From contig PLXE01000112.1 in assembly GCA_003151335.1 (NCBI GenBank), positions 131,555-195,554 of the forward strand: a stretch of DNA of 64,000 nt, read 5' to 3'. Below the pieces are notes generated by a model that ran no database searches, was not told where the DNA came from, and saw nothing but the letters and a program-made list of their open reading frames with translations. Made by a program: the position numbers and the translations under genes. How positions within the stretch are numbered: the first letter of the stretch is position 1; each line of letters opens with the position of its first letter. This DNA is from Acidobacteriaceae bacterium. Lineage in GTDB: Bacteria > Acidobacteriota > Terriglobia > Terriglobales > Acidobacteriaceae. This document shows positions 42,207 to 50,421 of the stretch, in pieces.

Positions 42207-42803
42207 ATGAACAAGCAAGTTGCGATGGGAATTTTGTTGCTCGCGCTCGGCCCAATAGGAACTGCGGTTGCGGCAAATCCGCAAGCCGCCATGCAAGCTA
42301 AACCCGACCAGAAACCCACCTTTGCGATGGTGCTCGACCGTTCGCTGAGCAATGTCGAGCACGAAGTGGTTCCGGCGGCTGAAGCCATGCCCGAGGACAA
42401 GTTTAATTTCGCGCCCACCCAGGGCGAGTTCAAGACCGTGCGGACGTTCGCGCAGCAGGTGAAACACATCGCGGCTGCCAACTACCTGCTCGGCGCGGGA
42501 ATCCTTGCGGAAAAACCGCCTCTGGATTTAGAGGGTGAAAACGGGCCCGCCAAGATCACGTCGAAGGCAGATGTGGTTCAATTCCTGAAAGACTCATTCA
42601 CCTATCTGCACAAGGCAATGAACAGCATCGACGAGAACAATGTTCTCGGACAGGTTCAGAGCCCATTTGGACCCAACAAGGTCTCGCGGCTCGGGCTTGC
42701 TGTCGTCGCGATCAGCCATCCCTTCGATCATTACGGCCAGATGGTGGAATATTTGCGCATGAACAACATCATTCCTCCAGCCAGTCGGCCGCAGAAGAAG
42801 TAG
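42207..42803 (+). CDS. DinB family protein, secreted
   Basis: About 198 residues from the ATG at 42207 (GGAGG eight bases upstream). An N-terminal signal peptide ends near AVAA. The rest is a DinB four-helix bundle: DRSLSNVEHEVVPAAEAMPE, then FAQQVKHIAAANYLL with a His ligand and SHPFDHYGQMVEYLR with the other His pair. DinB proteins bind divalent metals and act as thiol-dependent transferases in some cases; the function of exported forms is unknown. Confidence 0.85.
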   Translation: MNKQVAMGILLLALGPIGTAVAANPQAAMQAKPDQKPTFAMVLDRSLSNVEHEVVPAAEAMPEDKFNFAPTQGEFKTVRTFAQQVKHIAAANYLLGAGILAEKPPLDLEGENGPAKITSKADVVQFLKDSFTYLHKAMNSIDENNVLGQVQSPFGPNKVSRLGLAVVAISHPFDHYGQMVEYLRMNNIIPPASRPQKK

Positions 42804-42838
42804 TTTGTGCGGTAGGTTCCCAACGGTTTCAGGAACAG

Positions 42839-42868
42839 GGCGCGAAGGGTCGCGCCTTTTCTATTTTT
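42839..42868 (+). terminator. Intrinsic terminator after the DinB gene
   Basis: GGCGCG/CGCGCC stem (6 bp, six-base loop AAGGGT) followed by TTTTCTATTTTT. A clear rho-independent terminator. Confidence 0.85.
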
Positions 42869-43024
42869 GCCCAGAGACGGCGCAATGTTCTTTGACTGCC
42901 GCGCGTCTGAGGTGCATGGTGACGCGGGATTCGCCGGTCACGTCTATCCACGCCTTGCCTTCGCATCCAGGATGAGCCCCCCGTACGTTAGGATGAGATA
43001 CGCCGAGCGAAGGCGTACCTCGCC

Positions 43025-44110
43025 ATGCATATACCTGACGGCTACTTGAGTCCATCCACCTGCGCGGTGTTGTATGCGGCCGCGATCGCAGGGTGGTACT
43101 CCGCGCTGAAGCGACTGAAACGCATGCTGCTCAGTCGCGTGGTCCCGCTGATCTCGGTGTTTGCCGCATTTTCATTCGTGGTCATGATGTTCAACCTGCC
43201 GTTGCCCGGCGGCACTACCGGCCACGCGTTGGGCGTAACCATCTCCGCTATCGTGCTCGGTCCATCAGGGGCCGTTCTCGCCATCTCCATCGCGCTGGCG
43301 ATCCAGGCGCTGTTCTTTGGCGACGGCGGTATCAGTACGCTTGGCGCTAACTGCTTCAACATGGCGATTGTGGCTTCGCTGGTCGCTTATGCAAGCTACC
43401 GATTGATTGCTGCCGGCGCTGCCATCGGCTCCAAGCGGCGAGTTGCCGCAGCCGCCATCGCCGGATATCTTGCGGTGAATGCTGCGGCGTTGATCGCGGC
43501 CATCGAGTTTGGCATTCAACCCGCGCTCTTCCACGATGCCCGAGGGATGCCACTGTACGCGCCTTATCCCTTGGGCATCGCGGTGCCCGCAATGATGATC
43601 GGCCACCTGACTTTGGCAGGGGCGGCCGAAGCGGCAATCTCCGCAGGACTCGTCGCCTATTTGCAGGCCGCCGATCCTACTCTCTTGCGCAATACTGCGG
43701 GAGTGCTGCCAGCCACGGAAACAGCGTCGGCACTCATGCCTGCTGCTACGACCTCGCTGCGAAGGCTATGGATGGCGGTCGCTCTGCTGATGGTGCTCAC
43801 TCCGCTTGGAATTTTAGCGGCGGGAAAAGCCTGGGGCGAGTGGTCTCCCTCCGAGCTTGCTATGCGGCAAAGCGCGGGACAAACAGCCTCCGCAGCGGGC
43901 GATTCTGTCGCGCCGTCGGCTCCTCCTGCCGGAATGCAGCGGCTCGCTAAGCTCTGGACTGCGCCGTTTCCAGCCTACGCGCCCAGCTTCGTAAAGAGCG
44001 CACGCTTCGGCTATCTTCTCTCCGCAATGTTCGCCGTCGGAATTTTGGTGCTGGTTTCCTTTGCGGCGCAGTTTTGGGTCCAGCGACGACGGGAAGTGAG
44101 GCATTCCTGA
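43025..44110 (+). CDS. cbiM: CbiM/NikM-type metal importer, fused to CbiN-like domain
   Basis: A 361-residue substrate-specific component of a cobalt or nickel ECF transporter. It begins MHIPDGYLSP; His2 is the family's N-terminal metal ligand. Helices include GTTGHALGVTISAIVLGPSG and FFGDGGISTLGANCFNMAIV (metal-site loop). From about residue 295 a PDGLE/CbiN-like segment with one membrane helix follows (LWTAPFPAYAPSFVKSARFG), so CbiM and CbiN are fused. A 6-bp hairpin (TACGCC/GGCGTA, 42999-43017) precedes the ATG; I see no cobalamin riboswitch. The gene stop overlaps the next start (TGATG). Confidence 0.9.
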   Translation: MHIPDGYLSPSTCAVLYAAAIAGWYSALKRLKRMLLSRVVPLISVFAAFSFVVMMFNLPLPGGTTGHALGVTISAIVLGPSGAVLAISIALAIQALFFGDGGISTLGANCFNMAIVASLVAYASYRLIAAGAAIGSKRRVAAAAIAGYLAVNAAALIAAIEFGIQPALFHDARGMPLYAPYPLGIAVPAMMIGHLTLAGAAEAAISAGLVAYLQAADPTLLRNTAGVLPATETASALMPAATTSLRRLWMAVALLMVLTPLGILAAGKAWGEWSPSELAMRQSAGQTASAAGDSVAPSAPPAGMQRLAKLWTAPFPAYAPSFVKSARFGYLLSAMFAVGILVLVSFAAQFWVQRRREVRHS

Positions 44111-44928
44111 TGGCGCGCGCTGGGTTCCTTACTTCGACAATGCTCGGGTTCACGCGTGCGCTGGCTCGTGCCATGGTGTCTGAACAGATTGCCCGTCAGG
44201 CCGGACTCTTGCAGTCGCTCGACCCGCGGGTTCGCGTCATCGGGCTTTTCACCATGGTCCTGGCAGTGCTTCTCTCGCGGAGAATTGCCGTGATTGTTGC
44301 CTTGTTCTTCGTCGCGGTAATTATCGCGATCCTGTCGAGGGTTGGTGTCGGAATGCTAGTGAAGCGGGTGTGGCTCGTCGTCCTGGGCTTCACCGGAGTG
44401 ATTGCATTCCCGGCGATCTTTCTTACTCCGGGAGATCCAGTTGCTGCTTTTGCGGGCGGGCCGCTCCGCATTACGGTGCAAGGTGTGCAAACCGCTACGC
44501 TGCTGATCGCGCGCGTGGAAACTGCGGTGACGTTTACGTCCCTGCTGGTGCTGTGCACTCCATGGACGCACGTGCTCAAGGCGCTGCGGACCTTTCGCTT
44601 GCCGCAAGAGGCGGTCATGCTGCTGGCCATGACGCATCGGTACATCTTCCTTCTGGTGGAAACCGCGGGGCAGATGTTTGAATCGCGCCAGAGCCGGACG
44701 GTGGGCCTTTTGAAGGGAGCCGCGGGCCGCCGCATTACCGCCCGGAGTGCTGGCGTCCTGCTCAGCAAGAGCATTGAGTTGAGCAACGAAGTATATCTGG
44801 CGATGCAGTCACGAGGATTCCGCGGCGAGATTCGAATCCTGTCTGACTTCCACATGCGTTCGTGGGATTATCTCGGACTGGCGGCGTTCCTGGCCGCGGG
44901 CAGCCTGTCCGCCTGGGTAGGAAGATAG
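44110..44928 (+). CDS. cbiQ: ECF transporter T component CbiQ
   Basis: A 272-residue transmembrane scaffold of the metal importer. The ATG at 44110 overlaps the cbiM stop by one base. It has the CbiQ coupling-helix signatures (GLLKGAAGRRITARSAGVLL; YLAMQSRGFRGE) and the hydrophobic run of five or so helices. An upstream in-frame start at 44074 lies inside cbiM and is rejected. Confidence 0.9.
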   Translation: MARAGFLTSTMLGFTRALARAMVSEQIARQAGLLQSLDPRVRVIGLFTMVLAVLLSRRIAVIVALFFVAVIIAILSRVGVGMLVKRVWLVVLGFTGVIAFPAIFLTPGDPVAAFAGGPLRITVQGVQTATLLIARVETAVTFTSLLVLCTPWTHVLKALRTFRLPQEAVMLLAMTHRYIFLLVETAGQMFESRQSRTVGLLKGAAGRRITARSAGVLLSKSIELSNEVYLAMQSRGFRGEIRILSDFHMRSWDYLGLAAFLAAGSLSAWVGR

Positions 44929-44944
44929 GAGGATAGGAAGGTAG

Positions 44945-45763
44945 ATGGCTATGCCGCCGATGTTCGAATTGCGCGACGTGTACTTCGAATACGACGGTAT
45001 TCCAGCGCTGCACGGCCTCTCGGTTCAGATCGCGGAAGGAGAAAGCGTTGCGCTACTGGGCGCGAACGGCTCTGGCAAGTCCACGCTCTTACGAATTCTC
45101 GACGCGCTGTATTTTCCTTCGCGCGGTCAAGTTTGTTTCAGCGGCCAGCCGCTAACGCCGGAAGCGTTGCACCAAGAGGAGTTTGCCCTCTCGTTTCGCA
45201 GAAGGGTGGCACTCGTCTTCCAGAATCCTGATGTGCAGCTATTTAATCCGACGGTATTCGACGAGGTCGCATTCGGTCCCCTGCAAATGCAATGGTCGAA
45301 GGAAGAGGTGCTGTCGAGGGTCAGTGCAACCATGGAATTGATGGGCATCGCGCATCTACGCGATCGTCCCCCCTACCGTCTGTCCGGCGGGGAGAAGAAA
45401 CGAGTTGCGCTGGCCTCGGTGATCGTGCTCGATCCTGATGTGCTGCTGCTGGATGAACCGACTTCGACCCTCGATCCGCGCAGTCAAAGCCAGGTCATTG
45501 ATCTGATTCAGGACTGGAAAGGCTCGTCAAAGACCGTCATCACGGCAACCCATCAGTTGGAAATTGTGGACGACATTGCAAGCCGGGTTCTTGTGCTGGA
45601 AGAGGGAAGAGTCGGCGCCACCGCTGCGCCCGCCGAGATTTTGGCGAACTACGAGTTATTGCTGCGGGCCAATCTGGTGCATGCCCACCGGCATTCGCAT
45701 GGGACGATCACGCACAGCCATCCGCATCTGCACTCTCACTCGAAACACGAACATGAACATTAA
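44945..45763 (+). CDS. cbiO: ECF transporter ATPase CbiO with His-rich tail
   Basis: A 272-residue ATPase. Walker A is GANGSGKST, the signature LSGGEKKRVA, Walker B LLLDEPTSTLDP, and the H-loop ATHQLE. Q-loop FQNPDVQLFNPTVFDEVAFG is typical of CbiO. The last 25 residues are His-rich (about 11 His), a putative nickel or cobalt sink. ATG at 44945 with GGAAGG. It follows cbiQ by 16 bp in one operon. Confidence 0.93.
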   Translation: MAMPPMFELRDVYFEYDGIPALHGLSVQIAEGESVALLGANGSGKSTLLRILDALYFPSRGQVCFSGQPLTPEALHQEEFALSFRRRVALVFQNPDVQLFNPTVFDEVAFGPLQMQWSKEEVLSRVSATMELMGIAHLRDRPPYRLSGGEKKRVALASVIVLDPDVLLLDEPTSTLDPRSQSQVIDLIQDWKGSSKTVITATHQLEIVDDIASRVLVLEEGRVGATAAPAEILANYELLLRANLVHAHRHSHGTITHSHPHLHSHSKHEHEH

Positions 45764-45817
45764 GACCTGTCTCACAAACGTGGGGTGCCGGCCCTTCGTA
45801 GCAACCGGCGGCCCGCG

Positions 45818-46426
45818 CTAGTCTTTCAGATAGGACAGCATTTCTTTGAATTGCGCGGTTCCCGAGCAACGCAACAGTTCATACATCATCATCTCGGTGG
45901 AAGAGATGACTGCGCCCGCCTCCCTCATGCGATCAAGCCCGATGCGCCAATTCCATTCCGTGCGCGAGCTGACGGCATCGGAGGCAACGTGCACCAGATA
46001 TCCGTCGTTGAGCGCGCCCAGCGCAGTTTGCATGACGCAGATATGCGTCTCCATACCGCATAGCAAAAGGGTGTTGCGGTTGCCGGGAAGGGCCCTGAGT
46101 CCCGAGCGGAAGACATCGCTGCCGAAACAACCGAACTCAAGTTTGTCGATGGCCGTGACCTCGGGCAGCAGGGAAGCAACTTCCGGGACGGTTGCGCCCA
46201 GCCCCCTGCTGTACTGCGTTGTCATCATGATCGGAATGGACAAAACCTTTGCCAGGCGAACCAGTAGCTGTGAGTTCTTGACCAGCGTTTCTTTGTGGAA
46301 GATGGGAGGCAACAGCTTCTGTTGGATATCGACTACGATCAAGGCGCACTGCTCGGCCTCGAGCGGGCGGCGCGCGACTTCAGTTGGGTCGGTTGAGAAT
46401 CCGACGGTGCCCATCGCCGATGACAT
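45818..46426 (-). CDS. Isochorismatase-family hydrolase
   Basis: A 202-residue protein from the ATG at 46426 (GGAGG upstream). The cysteine hydrolase fold is visible: LIVVDIQQKLLP with the catalytic Asp, DKLEFGCFGSD with the Lys, and LLLCGMETHICVMQTALGAL with the nucleophilic Cys. The closest relatives are the bacterial YcaC/isochorismatase-like hydrolases; the substrate is unknown. A longer frame to 46684 would run antisense through the tRNA gene and is not used. Confidence 0.9.
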   Translation of the reverse strand: MSSAMGTVGFSTDPTEVARRPLEAEQCALIVVDIQQKLLPPIFHKETLVKNSQLLVRLAKVLSIPIMMTTQYSRGLGATVPEVASLLPEVTAIDKLEFGCFGSDVFRSGLRALPGNRNTLLLCGMETHICVMQTALGALNDGYLVHVASDAVSSRTEWNWRIGLDRMREAGAVISSTEMMMYELLRCSGTAQFKEMLSYLKD

Positions 46427-46609
46427 AGAACTTCCTCCGCAGTATGGAATGGTGTTCATTCTAGCGCGTTGTTCGTCGGCAGTGGGTGCGCGACACAGGA
46501 ATTTCGCGGCTGACGCGCATGTGCCGCGAAGTTGACGCTCCATTCGCGTAACCAATACAATCCGATTAGCGCAAGCGCAGCGCAGCGCGTTCGCAGCGGC
46601 CCGCGCTGC

Positions 46610-46683
46610 TGCCCCCTCGTTCAATGGCAGGACAGCTGACTCTGGATCAGCATATCGGGGTTCGAATCCCTGGGGGGCAGCCA
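46610..46683 (+). tRNA. tRNA-Gln (anticodon CTG)
   Basis: Acceptor TGCCCCC (46610-46616) pairs with GGGGGCA (46673-46679); discriminator G and an encoded CCA follow (46681-46683). Anticodon stem GCTGA/TCAGC encloses loop CTCTGGA, anticodon CTG. The T-arm is CGGGG-TTCGAAT-CCCTG. Confidence 0.95.
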
Positions 46684-46829
46684 AATATTTTCTGAAACTT
46701 CCAAGTTCTCTCGTTCTAACTGCGCCACGTCGTGCGGTAATATTCGTCTCTGATGCAAAAGATCGGCCGCCTCAATATCCATTTCGCACGAAAGTCCGCA
46801 CGGACAATCCGGAAGAACAGGAGTACCCC

Positions 46830-48446
46830 ATGAAGAATCGTTGGCTTCGCCTCGCAGCGATCATCGTCGCGGTTATTGTCGTGGTCCTGATTGCGCTCCC
46901 ATTCCTGATTAACGTGAACAACTTCCGCCCGAAGATCGAATCAGAGGCGAGCAGCGCGCTGGGGCGCCAGGTTACGCTCGGCAATCTGAGCCTGTCCATC
47001 CTCTCCGGCAGTGTCGAGGCGAACAATATCGCGATTACGGACGATCCCGCGTTCAGCAAGTCGCCTTTCGTCACCGCGCAATCGTTGAAGATTGGTGTCG
47101 AACTAATGCCTCTGATTTTCTCGAAGCAGATGAACGTGACTGAGATCATCCTCGAGCAGCCGCAAATCTCACTGCTCAGGGCCGCCAATGGGACCTGGAA
47201 CTACTCCAGTCTGGGCGGAGCGTCTGCGGAGAAGGCGAAGGCGCCCAAGGCGGGCGAGGCGCCCCCGAATCTTTCCGTTGGTAAGCTGAGTGTCAAAAAC
47301 GGCAAGCTGATAGTCGGGAAAGCAAATTCTTCCGCCAAGCCTCAGGTTTACGACAAGGTCGACATCACGGTCACGAATTTCGCCGCTACCTCGCAGTTTC
47401 CTTTCAAGCTGACGGCGGATCTTCCCGGCGGAGGCAATGCGGACATTTCGGGGAAGGCCGGCCCGATCAATGCGGCGGACGCATCCAAAACTCCGTTTGA
47501 AGCCGCAGTCAAAGTGAACCATATGGACATTGCGGCTTCCGGCTTCATCGATCCGGCAACTGGCATCGCGGGGCTGGCGGATTTTGATGGGACGCTGACC
47601 TCCGGTGGCAGCCAGGCAAAGGCCGTCGGGACCTTCACCGGCACAAAACTGAAGCTGTCGCCCAAGGGAACGCCGGCTCCCAAGACCGTTGTAATCAAGC
47701 ACACGGTGGATGTGGACCTCGACAAGCAGTTGGGAACATTGGCGCAAGGAGATATTGCGATTGGCAAAGCCGAGGCCCATCTGACGGGGACGTTCCATAC
47801 CCAGGGCGAGACGCAAATCGTAAACCTCAAGCTGAACGCGCCCAGCATGCCTGTGGAAGAACTCTCGGCGATGTTGCCGTCGCTGGGTATCGTGCTTCCT
47901 TCCGGGTCACAACTGAAGGGCGGAACTCTGTCGGCAACCCTGGACATCACGGGGCCCGTTGACAAGCTGGTCATCACCGGTCCCGTGCGGCTCGCCAACA
48001 CGAGCCTAGCTGGCTTCAACTTGGGAGCGAAGATGGGAGCGATGTCAGCCTTTGCCGGAAAGGCAGTGTCGAAGCCTGACACCTCGATTAGCAATCTCAG
48101 CCTCAACGCTCGGGTCGCGCCGGAAGGCACGCAAGCTAACAACATCAACCTCGATGTTCCCGCCATCGGTGTAATTACGGGGGCCGGTAGGGTAAGCCCG
48201 ACAGGAGCGCTCAACTTCAAGATGCTGGCGAACCTGAGTGGAGGTATGGTGGGCGGCTTCAGCCAGGTGGCCTCGGTGGGCGGCGGCAAGAATGGTATTC
48301 CGTTCGCAATTCAGGGCACGATCTCGGACCCGAAATTCGTTCCGGACATCGGAGGAGTGGCTGGAAGTCTCGCCAAAGGCGCGCTGCAAGGCGTCGCGCC
48401 GGGAAAGGTACCTAACTTGGGCGGGCTGTTCGGCAAAAAGAAGTAG
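46830..48446 (+). CDS. AsmA family protein
   Basis: A 538-residue envelope protein. One N-terminal membrane helix (AAIIVAVIVVVLIALPFLIN) anchors a periplasmic beta-rich AsmA-type chain. NVNNFRPKIESEASSALGRQ and VTLGNLSLSILSGSVEANNI are hallmarks of the family (AsmA-like proteins help lipid transport to the outer membrane). The C-terminus ends NLGGLFGKKK. It is a single gene after the tRNA. Confidence 0.88.
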   Translation: MKNRWLRLAAIIVAVIVVVLIALPFLINVNNFRPKIESEASSALGRQVTLGNLSLSILSGSVEANNIAITDDPAFSKSPFVTAQSLKIGVELMPLIFSKQMNVTEIILEQPQISLLRAANGTWNYSSLGGASAEKAKAPKAGEAPPNLSVGKLSVKNGKLIVGKANSSAKPQVYDKVDITVTNFAATSQFPFKLTADLPGGGNADISGKAGPINAADASKTPFEAAVKVNHMDIAASGFIDPATGIAGLADFDGTLTSGGSQAKAVGTFTGTKLKLSPKGTPAPKTVVIKHTVDVDLDKQLGTLAQGDIAIGKAEAHLTGTFHTQGETQIVNLKLNAPSMPVEELSAMLPSLGIVLPSGSQLKGGTLSATLDITGPVDKLVITGPVRLANTSLAGFNLGAKMGAMSAFAGKAVSKPDTSISNLSLNARVAPEGTQANNINLDVPAIGVITGAGRVSPTGALNFKMLANLSGGMVGGFSQVASVGGGKNGIPFAIQGTISDPKFVPDIGGVAGSLAKGALQGVAPGKVPNLGGLFGKKK

Positions 48447-48490
48447 GACGACAGGTCGCAATCACTCTAAGAATCTCAGACCTTCCCCGT

Positions 48491-49678
48491 TTACCCGCGA
48501 TAGAGCCATCCGAACGCGCCGGCCGTCACGATCAGCCATGCCGAATTGACCCGAAACCTCAACAACAGCGCCGTGCTCACAATGGCAATCGCCAGCGTCG
48601 GCCAATCAATGATGGCCGCCCGTCCAAGCTGACAGGCCACTACCCCCATCAAGGCAAGCGATCCCACCACCACACCGTCCAGCATGGCAGCCGCTATGCG
48701 CGACCTTCGAATCCTCGGAATCAGCAATCCGCTTAGCGCTACGTACACGAACCCGGGTGCGAAGATGCCAACCGTGGCTACGACCGCCCCGGGAACTCCG
48801 CCGATGATGTACCCGATGAACGTGGCCGATGTGAACACCGGCCCGGGTGTGACCTGACCGATGGCGACCGCATCCAGCAACTGTCGTTCCGTCAGCCAGT
48901 GCAGGCGGTCGACCAGGTCGGCTCGCAGGAAGGCCAGCAGGACATAGCCGCTGCCAAAGAGCACGGCGCCAATTTTTGCGAAAACCAGAAACAGTCGCCA
49001 CAGAGCAAACGGCACCGCCGTTGCAGCCAAGACAATGGGGAGGCGCAGCGGCGTTATTCGCGTCAGCAGAAGGGTGGAAAAACCTCTAGAACTCCTCACC
49101 CTGCGATACAGGACAGGTGCTCCAGCCAACGCCGCCGCAATCGCGAGTGTGAGCACCTCGTGCACTCGAAGCACATACAAGAGAGCAGCAACACTGCCCA
49201 CGATGCCCAGCCAAATTGACTTCACCGCGGTTCGCGCCAACTTCCAGAAAGCCTGGATTACCACGGCGATCACCACTGGTTTCAGGGCGTACAGAATTCC
49301 ATTCACCTGCGGGAGAGTGCCATATCGAACGTAGGCACTGGCGATGGCGCCTACCAGGATGGCGGCCGGAAGAATGAAAGCGCAGCCGGCAACCAGGAGA
49401 CCAGGCCAGCCTCGTTTCTCGTAGCCGATGAAGATGGCCATTTCGGTTGAACTCGGCCCAGGAATGAGGTTCGCCGCTCCCAGACGGTCGAGAAACTGCT
49501 CTCGCGTAAGCCACCGACGACGGGTAACGAACTCGTCTTCCATCATCGCGATGTGCGCTGCCGGGCCGCCAAATGCGACGGTACCCAGCTTAAGAAACAC
49601 CAGTGCCACCTCTTTGAGTGACGCCGCAGCCGTGGACGCGCCAGCGGCAGCAGTTGGGCCTGCTTCCTGACCTTCCAT
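48491..49678 (-). CDS. chrA: Chromate transporter ChrA
   Basis: A 395-residue transporter with two CHR domains: FLKLGTVAFGGPAAHIAMME with LGAANLIPGPSSTEMAIFIG in the first, and FGSGYVLLAFLRADLVDRLH with AIGQVTPGPVFTSATFIGYI in the second, as in long-chain ChrA that exports chromate. The start ATG at 49678 overlaps the doxX stop (TAATG); a longer frame to 50131 is read out of doxX in another frame and is rejected. Co-translated with doxX. Confidence 0.92.
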   Translation of the reverse strand: MEGQEAGPTAAAGASTAAASLKEVALVFLKLGTVAFGGPAAHIAMMEDEFVTRRRWLTREQFLDRLGAANLIPGPSSTEMAIFIGYEKRGWPGLLVAGCAFILPAAILVGAIASAYVRYGTLPQVNGILYALKPVVIAVVIQAFWKLARTAVKSIWLGIVGSVAALLYVLRVHEVLTLAIAAALAGAPVLYRRVRSSRGFSTLLLTRITPLRLPIVLAATAVPFALWRLFLVFAKIGAVLFGSGYVLLAFLRADLVDRLHWLTERQLLDAVAIGQVTPGPVFTSATFIGYIIGGVPGAVVATVGIFAPGFVYVALSGLLIPRIRRSRIAAAMLDGVVVGSLALMGVVACQLGRAAIIDWPTLAIAIVSTALLLRFRVNSAWLIVTAGAFGWLYRG

Positions 49679-50157
49679 TATCGATTCTTCTCTTCCGCGG
49701 AACTTGAGCTTCCAAGGTGTGAGTCCACTGACCAAGAACCGGCGCCCGCGACAAGCAGGAACAGCAAGGACATCAGCATGGAGAAATCCGTCCGCGCATC
49801 GCTGACCATAAACCAGAATCCTTGGTTGGGCCTCGACAATTCGGGGACCTTGGTCGTGGCAATTGCGGTGCAAATGACGATCAGGAGTGGAATGGCGGCG
49901 ATGCGGGTCACCAGGCCAATCAGGACTAGAAACCCGCACACCATCTCGAAGGCGCCCACAAAATGCGCAGTGAAGTAGGGGTGAGGAAATCCGATCTTCG
50001 CAAAGCGATCGACCCCCAGGTTGGGGTCGATGTACTTGAGAACGCCCTGGGTGAAAAAGATCAGGCCGACGGCCAGGCGGATCAAGAATACCGTTTGCGA
50101 ACGCCACCCTGGCCGAAACACCCTGGACCACAGCGATTGATCTGTTTCGGGTTCCAT
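49678..50157 (-). CDS. DoxX family membrane protein
   Basis: A 159-residue four-helix DoxX-type protein: IRLAVGLIFFTQGVLKYIDP, HFVGAFEMVCGFLVLIGLV and DARTDFSMLMSLLFLL. ATG at 50157. DoxX-like proteins often accompany oxidative-stress or transport genes; here the next gene is chrA, overlapping by one base. The divergent truncated PadR gene at 50224 suggests that the pair was once regulated by it. Confidence 0.88.
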   Translation of the reverse strand: MEPETDQSLWSRVFRPGWRSQTVFLIRLAVGLIFFTQGVLKYIDPNLGVDRFAKIGFPHPYFTAHFVGAFEMVCGFLVLIGLVTRIAAIPLLIVICTAIATTKVPELSRPNQGFWFMVSDARTDFSMLMSLLFLLVAGAGSWSVDSHLGSSSSAEEKNR

Positions 50158-50223
50158 GCCTGCCGCGTACAACAGAAGCATTATAATCGGCCTTCGATAG
50201 CGGCCCTCCCTAGGAAGCAGGCG

Positions 50224-50421
50224 ATGTCATCGGCCGATCAAGGCCTCTACTCAAAGCTGATCCGGCTGCACATACTTCACCACGCATGCCACGAGCCGAT
50301 TTTCGACGTGGGAATGATCGAGGAGCTGGGGATGAAGGCCCAGATTATGCCATGCGAATCCCGGTGGAACAATAGAATCTCTCGCTACTGTATAGGTTCC
50401 GGCTCACTACATCGTTGTTAG
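50224..50421 (+). pseudogene. Truncated PadR-family regulator
   Basis: The first 35 or so codons (ADQGLYSKLIRLHILHHACH, then EPIFDVGMIEEL) are the N-terminal helices of a PadR-type repressor, which normally continues through a winged helix (LSPGTLYPILHxLExxGYL). Here the frame diverges to GMKAQIMPCESRW and stops at 50421, so the DNA-binding wing is lost. It sits divergent to doxX-chrA, which a PadR would plausibly have controlled, and its 3' end touches the next MFS gene. Confidence 0.7.

Noticed and set aside
42869-43024. Cobalamin riboswitch upstream of cbiM
   Set aside because: I looked for a B12-box-like core and found only a small hairpin at 42999-43017.
46427-46684. N-terminal extension of the isochorismatase gene
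   Set aside because: It reads antisense through tRNA-Gln; ATG 46426 has a strong ribosome site.
49679-50131. N-terminal extension of ChrA
   Set aside because: It is read in another frame across doxX; the TAATG junction fixes the start at 49678.
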